Positions 25,197-34,018 of a DNA stretch of 64,000 bases are shown piece after piece. Source of the stretch: Salinimicrobium sp049680855 (GTDB lineage Bacteria; Bacteroidota; Bacteroidia; Flavobacteriales; Flavobacteriaceae); assembly GCF_049680855.1 (NCBI RefSeq), contig NZ_JBMPGS010000001.1, positions 186,001 to 250,000 on the forward strand. Reading direction: 5' to 3'. Numbering within the stretch: the first letter of the stretch is position 1; the number at the start of each line of letters is the position of its first letter. Under the pieces are notes generated by a model. That model made no database searches and was not told the DNA's origin. It worked only from the letters and a program-made list of their open reading frames with translations. The position numbers were made by a program, and so were the translations under genes.

Positions 25197-27734
25197 TTAG
25201 AAGTTAATTTTGGCTCCAATATTGAAAGTTCTTCCGAAACCATAGTAAACACCGTCATTTCTTCCACCTCGTGCGATAGAAAGGTATTCTGTATCCAGCA
25301 TGTTATAAACATTCCCTATAAGCATCGCCTCAAAATCTCCAAGATCGAATTTATGTGTCAATCCTAAATCTACTAAACCATATGCAGGCAGTTCCCAGGA
25401 TTGTCCAAGTTCACTCGTACTTCTTGTTTCTGGATCAAATTCTCCGTAAAGGTTATCAAAGTAGTTCCAGTTCGCTCTAAGGTGAGTTCCTTCCATCACT
25501 TCATAGTCTGCACCTGCAGCAAAAGTAGTTTGTGCAGATCCTCCAACTTTAAGACCTTCAATAAAAAGATCAATAGTTGTTACAAGGTTTTGCTCTTCGT
25601 CATAGATATCAACGTTTCTAATATCATTTCTCCAGGTCCAGTCTCCAACAGAAGCCATACCATTTAAAGTAAGGTTTTCCATAGGACGGTAGTTAAACTC
25701 AAGTTCAACTCCTTGGTGAAGTGCATTAAGACCTAAGATGTTTGCAGACCCTGTAGTGTTATCAGGGTTTTGAAATCTTTGAACGAGGGTTTTATCATTC
25801 CATACCGTTCTATACACGTTTAAATCTGCCCTAAAGTTTGAGCTTCGATAACCATATCCAAGTTCAGCACTAAAGATCTTTTGATTCTTAGCATCTTCGT
25901 TCAAATCATTTGCAAAATTTAAGAAAACTGCATTAGAGAAAGGTGCTTTTTCAAAGTAACCAATGTTAGCAAATACATTATTGTTACTGTCAATGTTAAA
26001 GTTAGCACCACCTTTTGCACTGTAGCCAAGAAAATGTTGATAATCTGTTTCCTGTAAAGGATCGGAATCTAAATAGTTGAAAAAATCTTTTCTTTTATAA
26101 GAAGTATTAGAACCAGCTACTGTTACAAAAGCTGATAATTGATCATCTGAATATTCAGCCTGAGCAAAAAGTCCTTCCCAAAGTACTGTTCCTATATCGT
26201 GGTAATCAATAATGTCTCCAACCTGTGCAGCATTGAAAGGGTTGTTCTCATCATCTTCATCAAGAACATAACGTCCTCCCAAAAGATCTGTCACTTCTGT
26301 ATAATGTTCTCCCTGGTAATATCTAAAGTCAACGCCACCGGTGAATTCTACGTTCTCCAAAATTTCAGATGAAAGGGTAGAAAGAACACCGTACCATTCG
26401 TGATTGTTTCTTGAAGCCCTTAAATAAGTCTCAGATCCAAGTGCTCCTTGTGCTACGTTCTCGTCAACAATAAGATCTACATTTACAGGCTGAAGGTATC
26501 CATCTCGGTAAGGCGAAGGATCATTAGCGGTACCAAGTCCAAACTTGTTTACACCACCGTAACCACCACCCCCTCCAGTTCCAAAGGAAGCGTAAACAGA
26601 AGTAGACAATTGAGTATCTTCAGAAATATCCCAGTAATGGTTAAGAGACATTTGTGGTTTGTGGTAGAAGTTATCTTCAATATGAATCACCTCGCCATTT
26701 TTATAACCCCAGTCTGCATTAAAACGGGTTCCGCTTTCGCTCATCCTGTAGATATCAATAGGCTGTGCGTTTTGACGTTGCCCGTGATGTTGTTGCGCCC
26801 CAAAAGCTGTGAAAGACAATTGGTGACTATCAGAAAAATCTTTAGCTATATTCACAAAATAGGAGAAACCACTAAATTCGGTTCCATCCACATATCCATC
26901 TCCTGTTGTTCTGGCACCGGAAACAGTTGCAGCCCAACCATTATCCATTTTTCCGGTAGAAACAGTTGCAGAAACCTTTTCATATCCGTCGTTACCTATA
27001 GAATACATAACAGCCCCACCTTCTTCCTGGTCTGTTGTTCTGGTCACAATATTAATAGTACCACCAATAGAAGGTACAGCTACTTTAGAAGCTCCAAGAC
27101 CTCTTTGCACCTGCATAAATCTTGTAACATCTGAAAGACCTGCCCAGTTACTCCAGTAAACGCGACCGTTTTCCATGTCATTTACAGGAATACCATTGAT
27201 CAAAACAGCAATATTCTCAGATTCAAAACCTCTCAACCTGATTTCTGAATCTCCAAAACCACCACCACCTTTGGTCGCATAGACACCCGGAGTAGATTTA
27301 AGGATTTCAGGAAACTCCTGGTTTCCTAATTTAGTTTCGATGGCTTCAGCTTGAATAGTTGAAACTGCTACAGGAGTCTTCCTGTCAATTGCAATAGAAT
27401 AAGTAGTAATAACAACTTCATCCAAAGCGTCGGCATCTGGCGCAAGTAAAATACGACCAAGATCAATTGTTTGTCCATTTGCTACTGAAAATGGAATACT
27501 TTTTCTTTCAAAGCCAAGAAAAGTGATGTCAATTGTGCCTGTTGCCTGATCAACTTCCAGACTGAATTGCCCGTCAAAATCTGTTACTCCACCAGTAGTG
27601 GTGCCCTGAACCGATACGTTGGCACCAGGAAGGGGAGCATCCATTTGAGCGTCTATTACTGTTCCCGTAATAGTACCCTGAGCAAAAATTGTAGCTGTTG
27701 CAAAGAACAACGCCATTGCTAATAATTTCCTCAT
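25197..27734 (-). CDS. TonB-dependent receptor with N-terminal carboxypeptidase-like domain
   Basis: An 845-residue outer-membrane receptor. The start at 27734 gives a standard signal peptide (LLAMALFFATATIFAQ). The N-terminal CarboxypepD_reg-like domain is GTITGTVIDAQMDAPLPGAN and onward, a DEVVITTYS TonB-box-like segment follows, and the plug holds NGRVYWSNWAGLSDVTRFMQ and GGTINIVTR. The barrel ends RTFNIGAKINF. It forms an operon with the multi-repeat lipoprotein and is related in plug sequence to the receptor at 17143-19950. The substrate is unknown. Confidence 0.93.
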   Translation of the reverse strand: MRKLLAMALFFATATIFAQGTITGTVIDAQMDAPLPGANVSVQGTTTGGVTDFDGQFSLEVDQATGTIDITFLGFERKSIPFSVANGQTIDLGRILLAPDADALDEVVITTYSIAIDRKTPVAVSTIQAEAIETKLGNQEFPEILKSTPGVYATKGGGGFGDSEIRLRGFESENIAVLINGIPVNDMENGRVYWSNWAGLSDVTRFMQVQRGLGASKVAVPSIGGTINIVTRTTDQEEGGAVMYSIGNDGYEKVSATVSTGKMDNGWAATVSGARTTGDGYVDGTEFSGFSYFVNIAKDFSDSHQLSFTAFGAQQHHGQRQNAQPIDIYRMSESGTRFNADWGYKNGEVIHIEDNFYHKPQMSLNHYWDISEDTQLSTSVYASFGTGGGGGYGGVNKFGLGTANDPSPYRDGYLQPVNVDLIVDENVAQGALGSETYLRASRNNHEWYGVLSTLSSEILENVEFTGGVDFRYYQGEHYTEVTDLLGGRYVLDEDDENNPFNAAQVGDIIDYHDIGTVLWEGLFAQAEYSDDQLSAFVTVAGSNTSYKRKDFFNYLDSDPLQETDYQHFLGYSAKGGANFNIDSNNNVFANIGYFEKAPFSNAVFLNFANDLNEDAKNQKIFSAELGYGYRSSNFRADLNVYRTVWNDKTLVQRFQNPDNTTGSANILGLNALHQGVELEFNYRPMENLTLNGMASVGDWTWRNDIRNVDIYDEEQNLVTTIDLFIEGLKVGGSAQTTFAAGADYEVMEGTHLRANWNYFDNLYGEFDPETRSTSELGQSWELPAYGLVDLGLTHKFDLGDFEAMLIGNVYNMLDTEYLSIARGGRNDGVYYGFGRTFNIGAKINF

Positions 27735-27912
27735 TGTGTAATTTGTTAGTTTGAGTTTTAAAAGTTGATGCAAAAGAACACATTTCCTGAAAAACATCCT
27801 TTAACTGAACGTTAAGATTTTTCCTCAAAGGATTTCGTTAACAACTTTATCTCAAAATCACGCAAATTACTAAAAATCAAAAACTTAAACCTTGTGCGGC
27901 TAGAAACTTAAA

Positions 27913-29553
27913 TTATATCTCTTCGCTTAGGAAAAATTTTAACATTTTTGAAGTAGAAGAATCGTGCTGCCCAACGTCATTTCCATCAATTTCTTTCAAG
28001 ATATTCGTTGCCAATTGCTTACCCAATTCCACACCCCACTGGTCATAACTATAAATATTCCAAATCACTCCCTGCACGAAAATTTTGTGCTCATATAAAG
28101 CAATTAATTTCCCTAAGCTTGCGGGGGTTAACTTATCAATAAGAATGCTGGTTGTAGGTTTATTCCCTTCAAAAACCTTAAAAGGTGCAAGCGAATTAAT
28201 TTCTTCCGAAGAAAGATTCTTGGATCTTAACTCCTGCTCTACAACATCTCTGCTTTTCCCTTGTAACAATGCTTCAGTTTGGGCAAAATAATTTGCCATA
28301 AGCTTGTTGTGGTGATTAGCATCTTCAAAAAGGGACTTTTTGAAGCCAATAAATTCCGCGGGAATCAATTTTGTCCCCTGGTGAATCAACTGGAAGAATG
28401 CATGTTGAGAGTTGGTTCCCGGTTCTCCCCAAATTAAAGTTCCGGTTTCATAATCTACTTTTTCTCCGTTTCGATCTACGCTTTTCCCGTTACTTTCCAT
28501 GATCGCCTGCTGAAGATATGCCGGCAACCTGTGAAGATACTGGGAGTAAGGAATAACAGCTTCAGACTCTGCCTTGAAAAAGTTATTATACCAGATAGTC
28601 AAAAGTGCCATTTGAACAGGGATATTTTTTTCAAAAGAACTTTCTTTGAAATGAACATCCATTGCGTGTGCTCCTTTTAGAAGCGCATCAAAATTTTCGA
28701 AACCTATAGAAAGGCTAATGGATAAACCAACTGCACTCCAAAGAGAAAATCTTCCTCCTACCCAATCCCACATAGGGAAAATATTCTCACTATCAATTCC
28801 GAACTCCAGAACAGCTTTCACATTACTTGAAACTGCTACAAAATGCTTTGCAACAGCCTCTTTCGGAGCTTTTTTTGTGAACCAGTCCCTAATAGTACTC
28901 GCATTAGATAAAGTTTCCTGTGTAGACCATGATTTGGAAACCACCACAAACAAAGTAGTTTCAGGATTAAGGTTTTTGATGGTTTGATGCACGTGATCTC
29001 CATCTACATTAGAAACATAATGAACCTTCAGGTGGTTCTTGTAATATTCAAGTGCTTCGGTGATCATTACAGGACCAAGGTCAGATCCTCCAATCCCAAT
29101 ATTTACTACATCTGTAAAAGCCTTGCCAGAATACCCTTTTTGACTACCCTCTACAACGGCATTTGTAAAAGATGCAATTTTTTCTTTTACCTCATAAACT
29201 TCAGAAATAATATTCTTTCCGTCTACTTCAACATTCGCATCTTTCTCCTCTCTTAAGGCGGTATGAAGCACAGAACGACCTTCGGTTCTATTAATCGCTT
29301 CTCCTGAAAAATAGGCGTCTATTGCCTCTTTCAGCTTCACTTCTTCAGCTAAAGAAAGCAGGTGTGACTGCGTATCTTTATCTATTAAATTTTTACTGAA
29401 ATCTACATAAAAATCTTCCCATTGAATCTTGAAATCCTCTGCACGACCTGGATCTTTTTCAAAAAGCTCCTTCATTTTGAAATCCTGCGCGGTTTTAAAA
29501 TGTTCCTTCAGTTTATTCCAGGCGTTTGTATGGGTAGGATTAATATTCTTCAT
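27913..29553 (-). CDS. pgi: glucose-6-phosphate isomerase
   Basis: Interconverts glucose 6-phosphate and fructose 6-phosphate in the cytoplasm. The 546-residue length is normal. Signatures are VVNIGIGGSDLGPVMITEAL, the sugar-phosphate site VSKSWSTQETLSNA, WVGGRFSLWSAVGLS, and GEPGTNSQHAFFQLIHQG, where Ser replaces the more usual Gly of GTNGQH. The next gene on the same strand, a peptidase, lies 4 bases upstream, so the two are probably cotranscribed. Confidence 0.97.
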   Translation of the reverse strand: MKNINPTHTNAWNKLKEHFKTAQDFKMKELFEKDPGRAEDFKIQWEDFYVDFSKNLIDKDTQSHLLSLAEEVKLKEAIDAYFSGEAINRTEGRSVLHTALREEKDANVEVDGKNIISEVYEVKEKIASFTNAVVEGSQKGYSGKAFTDVVNIGIGGSDLGPVMITEALEYYKNHLKVHYVSNVDGDHVHQTIKNLNPETTLFVVVSKSWSTQETLSNASTIRDWFTKKAPKEAVAKHFVAVSSNVKAVLEFGIDSENIFPMWDWVGGRFSLWSAVGLSISLSIGFENFDALLKGAHAMDVHFKESSFEKNIPVQMALLTIWYNNFFKAESEAVIPYSQYLHRLPAYLQQAIMESNGKSVDRNGEKVDYETGTLIWGEPGTNSQHAFFQLIHQGTKLIPAEFIGFKKSLFEDANHHNKLMANYFAQTEALLQGKSRDVVEQELRSKNLSSEEINSLAPFKVFEGNKPTTSILIDKLTPASLGKLIALYEHKIFVQGVIWNIYSYDQWGVELGKQLATNILKEIDGNDVGQHDSSTSKMLKFFLSEEI

Positions 29554-29557
29554 TCGA

Positions 29558-30790
29558 TTATATATTTTTAAATTCGATTTTACCTAATTCTGCTTTCAGT
29601 GGCTCAATAGCAGCAAAATACGATGGCTTTAACTTATCATCAATAGGTTCTGCAGACGGAAGGTTCTGGCGAAATGGATCTCTCTGCACCCCGTTCACCC
29701 AAAATCTATAGCAAACATGCGGACCTGTAGCCAGCCCTGTACTGCCCACGTATCCAATGATGTCTCCCTGCTTCACACGCTGTCCCTGTTTTACTGCTCG
29801 TTTCGACATGTGAAGGTATTGGGTTGTATATGTATTGTTGTGTTTGATTTTTACATAGTTCCCATTACCACCGGTATAGCTTGAAGCAATCACCACCCCA
29901 TTGGCAGTACTCCAAATGGGCGTACCATGAGGCGCGGCATAATCTGTACCCTTATGAGCCTTCCATCTCTTTTGTACCGGATGGTACCTGCGTGGGCTAA
30001 ACCTTGACGAAATCCTGCTATAGTTTAAAGGCGCCTTAAGAAAGAAACTTTGCAAAGGGCGGGCTTCTTCATCATAAAAATCACCATCAAGCGCAGTAGA
30101 ATCTGCTTTGTAGTTAAAAGCATAATAAGGTTTATCCTGGTGCACAAAAACAGAAGCTTCTATATTCTCAATGCCGGCATAAATAGTGTCATTAATATAC
30201 TTCTCATTAAATACAAGTTTGAAACGGTCACCTTTTTGAAGTCTGAAGAAATCTATACTCCACTGGTAAATATTGCTAAGCTCATGTGTAAGGAGAAAAT
30301 TAAGGCCTTCACTTTCCACAGCCTCAGAAAGACTGGAAGTAATCACTCCCGAAACCGCACGCTGCTTAATTGTCACCGGCTTTTCTGCCTTGTAGGCAGC
30401 AATACTATCTCCGGTATTCACGACAGTATATTCTATTTTATCATTTTCATAAATAAAGGCCTGCGGAGTTTGAGCAGAATCTTTCGCCTTCAGAATAACA
30501 TAAGGTTTGCCAAGAACAATTCTGCGAGGATCAAAAACATCTTTTACTTCCTGCACGATTTCAAAAACTTTCCCGTGACCAATTCCATGACTAATTAGGA
30601 TATTTCCAAAACTGTCTCCGCGTCTAATGGTATCCCTCACGACCACAAAATCATTAAGGGAAAATCCAAATTCTTTAATTTCAGGAACCGGTTTTTCTTC
30701 AATAATTTCAGCTATTTCAGCTTTTCGCACTTCATCACTACAGGCCGTAAAAGCCAACAACATTACTAGCAGGTAACTAAATCTCTTCAA
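29558..30790 (-). CDS. M23 family peptidoglycan endopeptidase, lipoprotein
   Basis: A 410-residue lipoprotein (lipobox FTAC). After an N-terminal region with RGDSFGNIL, which resembles LysM- or OapA-like preludes of such enzymes, the C-terminal M23 domain has the zinc motif AHKGTDYAAPHGTPIWS and the second His motif YTTQYLHMSKRA, followed by GSTGLATGPHVCYRFWVNG. It should cleave peptide cross-links in the cell wall, in the periplasm. It is cotranscribed with pgi downstream and the TDO-like gene upstream. Confidence 0.9.
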   Translation of the reverse strand: MKRFSYLLVMLLAFTACSDEVRKAEIAEIIEEKPVPEIKEFGFSLNDFVVVRDTIRRGDSFGNILISHGIGHGKVFEIVQEVKDVFDPRRIVLGKPYVILKAKDSAQTPQAFIYENDKIEYTVVNTGDSIAAYKAEKPVTIKQRAVSGVITSSLSEAVESEGLNFLLTHELSNIYQWSIDFFRLQKGDRFKLVFNEKYINDTIYAGIENIEASVFVHQDKPYYAFNYKADSTALDGDFYDEEARPLQSFFLKAPLNYSRISSRFSPRRYHPVQKRWKAHKGTDYAAPHGTPIWSTANGVVIASSYTGGNGNYVKIKHNNTYTTQYLHMSKRAVKQGQRVKQGDIIGYVGSTGLATGPHVCYRFWVNGVQRDPFRQNLPSAEPIDDKLKPSYFAAIEPLKAELGKIEFKNI

Positions 30791-30797
30791 CTTATTT

Positions 30798-31763
30798 TTA
30801 TTTTTTATTATTAAATGTTTGTTCCACCCATTCTTTACCCCATGTTTTTAATTCATCTTCACTCCACAACTGCGGAAAAAAAGAAATTCGCTGAAAACTA
30901 GGGGGCAAAAATTCTTTCCAGTTTGTTCCTCCTGTCGCCGGTGCAACAGATTTGTCTTTGCTTATCAAATATCTTTGCGCAGCGCCAATGTGTACAAGCA
31001 ACCAGTTAACATTGACTGCAGTGTCCAAATTACGCAACGCGGCAATTAATTCTTTATTGTTTTTATCTTCGGAAGAAAGCTGTTCATATTTGTGAAAAAG
31101 GGTACTTTCCCTGTGCTCTTTAGCGATTCTAAGAAACCGATGTGTATATCTTTTTTCGAACTGCTTCAGCGTGAGCGTCTTCTCTCCCGTAGAAAGATCT
31201 GTAGCGCCTCTTTTCCAGTAAATATTTTCAAATAGGTTCTCAACATCTGCATTTTCATCCAGCTCTTCACGAACTTCAGTATGAACAAGATTCCGAAGAG
31301 GTGTACTAAAGAGTTCGATCATTCGAAATTGAGCGGACTGGAATCCACTCGCAGGTAAAAGAGCCATCCGGAATTTGATGAACTGCTCACGCTCCATTCC
31401 CCGTATCATCACGTCAAATGAATCGGTCAAAATGCGAAAATAACGAATGATCCTGTGCAACTTTGCTGTAAAAAATTCAGCAGTAAGATCTTCGGCTTCA
31501 ATTATTTGTTTCTGCTCATGAATAACGAGCTTAAAATAAAGCTCGGTAATTTGGTGATATCCTATGAATATTTCTTCGTCAGGAAAATGCGTAAGCGGTT
31601 TTTGAAGGCTTAAAAGCGTGTCTAGATTGATGTAATCCCAATAGGTAAGGTAGCGATCATAGAGCAAACCGTCAAGATAAGAACCCAGATCCTGCCCCGA
31701 GTTTTTGAACTTCTCTTCCAGCTGAAAAACTTTCTCAGCAATTTCGGGTTTAATTTCCCTCAT
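30798..31763 (-). CDS. tryptophan 2,3-dioxygenase family protein
   Basis: A 321-residue haem-dioxygenase-like protein. N-terminal YLTYWDYINLDTLLSLQ and IGYHQITELYFKLVIHE, plus ATGGTNWKEFLPP near the C-terminus (GTGGS-like in true TDO), place it in the TDO family. The likely haem ligand is the His in WLLVHIGAAQRYL. Canonical TDO opens the indole ring of tryptophan. The neighbourhood carries HPPD and homogentisate dioxygenase, so the cell may use it in aromatic amino acid breakdown. No kynureninase gene is in the window. Confidence 0.85.
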   Translation of the reverse strand: MREIKPEIAEKVFQLEEKFKNSGQDLGSYLDGLLYDRYLTYWDYINLDTLLSLQKPLTHFPDEEIFIGYHQITELYFKLVIHEQKQIIEAEDLTAEFFTAKLHRIIRYFRILTDSFDVMIRGMEREQFIKFRMALLPASGFQSAQFRMIELFSTPLRNLVHTEVREELDENADVENLFENIYWKRGATDLSTGEKTLTLKQFEKRYTHRFLRIAKEHRESTLFHKYEQLSSEDKNNKELIAALRNLDTAVNVNWLLVHIGAAQRYLISKDKSVAPATGGTNWKEFLPPSFQRISFFPQLWSEDELKTWGKEWVEQTFNNKK

Positions 31764-31765
31764 TT

Positions 31766-32539
31766 TTAATCCATTATTATCCGAAGAGGATGTTTTAGCC
31801 CTTTAAAGGCATCAATATCTGCATCAAGAGAGCCAACTGCTAATTTCGCTTTTATTTTAATGGGCATCCTATTTTCATCGTCACTTACCCAAATGGTAAG
31901 GCTTTCTTTTTCTTTAAAAACCCTTCCCGCCATCACGTAGGGTCGAAATTTAAGCGCAGTAATTTTCCCAATTTTTGAATCAATTACCTCCCGCCCCAGA
32001 AATCTTAACTGAAAATCGAAATTTTCATCATCAAAAAACATGTTCAAATCCATAACATCTCCTTCCTGCAGGTCTTCTACGTCAAGATTGTTGCGAAGGT
32101 AATAAAATGCTGAAAGCATATCATGAACATCATCCTTTACAGGATATCTTTTTTCGGTATTGCGCTTCCTGTCAAAAACCAGCGCCTCTTTGTCTTTATG
32201 ATCAAAATCTATCACAATGTCTCGTGTGTGACCGCCTTCATCAATTTGCCGGATAAATTTGTAAGGTGCCCCAGAATATTTATTGAAGTAAGATTCGTAA
32301 TTATCCTTTACCTTAAAAAACCAGTGAACAGCTCCGGCTGATTTTCCTGTTCCTACCACATGGTATACAGGATTATTCTTATACTTTGATTCGTTGACTT
32401 CAAGGGTGGCATAACCCGCATCTAAAATTCCATAGTGTATCCTAAACCTAAACCATTCACCGTCCTGAAATGCCTGGTGCGATTGTGCACTTCCAACATA
32501 GGTTAAAAGGAGCAAAACAACTGTAACTATTTTCTTCAT
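31766..32539 (-). CDS. DUF3108 exported protein
   Basis: A 257-residue exported protein (signal peptide ending TYVGSAQS). The mature sequence starts HQAFQDGEWFRFRIHYGILDAG and contains YHVVGTGKSAGAVHWFFKV and the RQIDEGGHTRD segment, matching DUF3108, a periplasmic beta-rich family of unknown role. It lies 2 bases upstream of the TDO-like gene and starts the minus-strand run TDO-like, M23 peptidase, pgi. Confidence 0.82.
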   Translation of the reverse strand: MKKIVTVVLLLLTYVGSAQSHQAFQDGEWFRFRIHYGILDAGYATLEVNESKYKNNPVYHVVGTGKSAGAVHWFFKVKDNYESYFNKYSGAPYKFIRQIDEGGHTRDIVIDFDHKDKEALVFDRKRNTEKRYPVKDDVHDMLSAFYYLRNNLDVEDLQEGDVMDLNMFFDDENFDFQLRFLGREVIDSKIGKITALKFRPYVMAGRVFKEKESLTIWVSDDENRMPIKIKAKLAVGSLDADIDAFKGLKHPLRIIMD

Positions 32540-32604
32540 TCATTATAGATTAGATGGGCTTTGCTCAAGAATTACAATTTCTATTCCAAATGTATTCAAA
32601 AGAA

Positions 32605-32633
32605 AAAACCCTGTCAAATAACGACAGGGTTTT
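32605..32633 (-). terminator. hairpin terminator downstream of hppD
   Basis: AAAACCCTGTC (32605-32615) pairs with GACAGGGTTTT (32623-32633), a perfect 11-bp stem with T-rich flanks on both strands. It sits in the 295-base gap between the DUF3108 gene and hppD. The rest of that gap (32634-32834) shows only a 29-codon frame that I do not count as a gene. Confidence 0.75.
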
Positions 32634-32834
32634 TAATCTTATTAACCAACTAAAACTTAAATTATGAAAAAAAAATTTTCATTTTACAATTCTGGTAACC
32701 ACTCCAAAATTGCGGTGCAAAAGTCTCATATTTCTACATTACCTGCAATATAAAAATTTACTTTAACTAAAAATTAGTCAATAAATCATCATATTGATGT
32801 TGTGGTTAATACATTCTCTCAATAATGCATAAAT

Positions 32835-33971
32835 TTACAGGGTTCCCCGTAAATTTTGTTCTCTTTCAATAGCTTCAAAAAGTGCTTTAAAATTACCTTT
32901 TCCAAAAGATTGAGCACCTTTTCGCTGAATAATTTCAAAAAACATAGTAGGACGATCCAGAACCGGTTTCGTAAATATTTGCAGAAGATAACCTTCATCG
33001 TCACGGTCAATTAACACTCCAAGCTCTCTTAAAGGCTCAAGATCCTCATCGATTTCCCCTACACGATCAAGAACATCATCATAATAAGTATCGGGAACAT
33101 GTAAGAATTCAACTCCGCGATCCCGCAGGTTTGTTACTGTTTCTATGATATTATCTGTAGCTACAGCAATATGCTGCACTCCCGCTCCATGGTAAAAATC
33201 TATGTATTCTTCGATCTGAGATTTCTTTTTACCTGTTGCCGGCTCATTGATAGGGAATTTAATTCTTCCATTTCCATTGCTCATTACCTTACTCATAAGA
33301 GCAGTATAATCTGTAGAAATATCTTTATCATCAAAAGAGACCAGCTGTGCGAATCCCATAACTTTAGCATAGAATTCACACCATTTGTTCATTTCGTTCC
33401 AGCCTACGTTTCCTACCATATGGTCAATGTATTTTAAACCAACGGGTTTTGTGCTGAAATTAGGCTTATACTCTTTGTACCCAGGCATAAAAGCTCCCGA
33501 GTAATTCTTTCTCTCCACAAACATATGTATCGTCTCTCCATACGTATGGATTCCTGAAAGAACTACCTGCCCGTGTTCATCTTTAATTTCGTAGGGTTCT
33601 ACGTATGATTTTGCCCCACGTTTAGTCGTTTCTTCATAACTCTTACGCGCATCATCCACCCACAAGGCAACAATTTTCACTCCGTCGCCGTGCTTGTCTA
33701 TATGTGCATTGATCTCGCCGCCAGGCTGGATTGGGGAAGTAAGCACCAGCCTTATTTTACCCTGCTGAAGCACGTAAGAAACCCTGTCTTTACTTCCGGT
33801 TTCCAAACCTGAATAGGCCACAGGTTGAAACCCCCAGGCCTGTTGATAATAATAGGCTGCCTGCTTGGCATTTCCTACGTACAGTTCTACAAAATCTGTT
33901 CCCAGCAATGGCAAAAAGTCTTCTGCCTGTGGTACTGTTTTCTTAAGTTCGGTTGTATTTTCTGTTGACAT
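32835..33971 (-). CDS. hppD: 4-hydroxyphenylpyruvate dioxygenase
   Basis: Converts 4-hydroxyphenylpyruvate to homogentisate in tyrosine breakdown. The 378 residues form two VOC halves. Iron ligands are visible in YIDHMVGNV (His), VQHIAVATDN (His) and TMFFEIIQRKGAQSFGKGNF (Glu). The homogentisate dioxygenase gene lies 47 bases upstream on the same strand, so the two steps are coexpressed. Confidence 0.96.
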   Translation of the reverse strand: MSTENTTELKKTVPQAEDFLPLLGTDFVELYVGNAKQAAYYYQQAWGFQPVAYSGLETGSKDRVSYVLQQGKIRLVLTSPIQPGGEINAHIDKHGDGVKIVALWVDDARKSYEETTKRGAKSYVEPYEIKDEHGQVVLSGIHTYGETIHMFVERKNYSGAFMPGYKEYKPNFSTKPVGLKYIDHMVGNVGWNEMNKWCEFYAKVMGFAQLVSFDDKDISTDYTALMSKVMSNGNGRIKFPINEPATGKKKSQIEEYIDFYHGAGVQHIAVATDNIIETVTNLRDRGVEFLHVPDTYYDDVLDRVGEIDEDLEPLRELGVLIDRDDEGYLLQIFTKPVLDRPTMFFEIIQRKGAQSFGKGNFKALFEAIEREQNLRGTL

Positions 33972-34018
33972 AATTTTTATTTCTTTCCGCCTTGCGGAAT
34001 TGATTTTAATTTAAATTT

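Noticed and set aside
26448..27134. Long plus-strand open frame of 228 codons opposite the TonB-dependent receptor
   Set aside because: It is the antisense shadow of a clear receptor gene and has no protein-like motifs.
15715..27734. Reading the receptor/lipoprotein pairs as a SusCD polysaccharide utilisation locus
   Set aside because: No SusD-type lipoprotein and no glycoside hydrolase, lyase or sulfatase gene is present.
32664..32753. 29-codon plus-strand frame starting ATGAAAAAAAAATTT in the gap upstream of hppD's 3' end
   Set aside because: Too short, composition-driven, no signal or family pattern, and it lies in the 3' untranslated side of a minus-strand gene.
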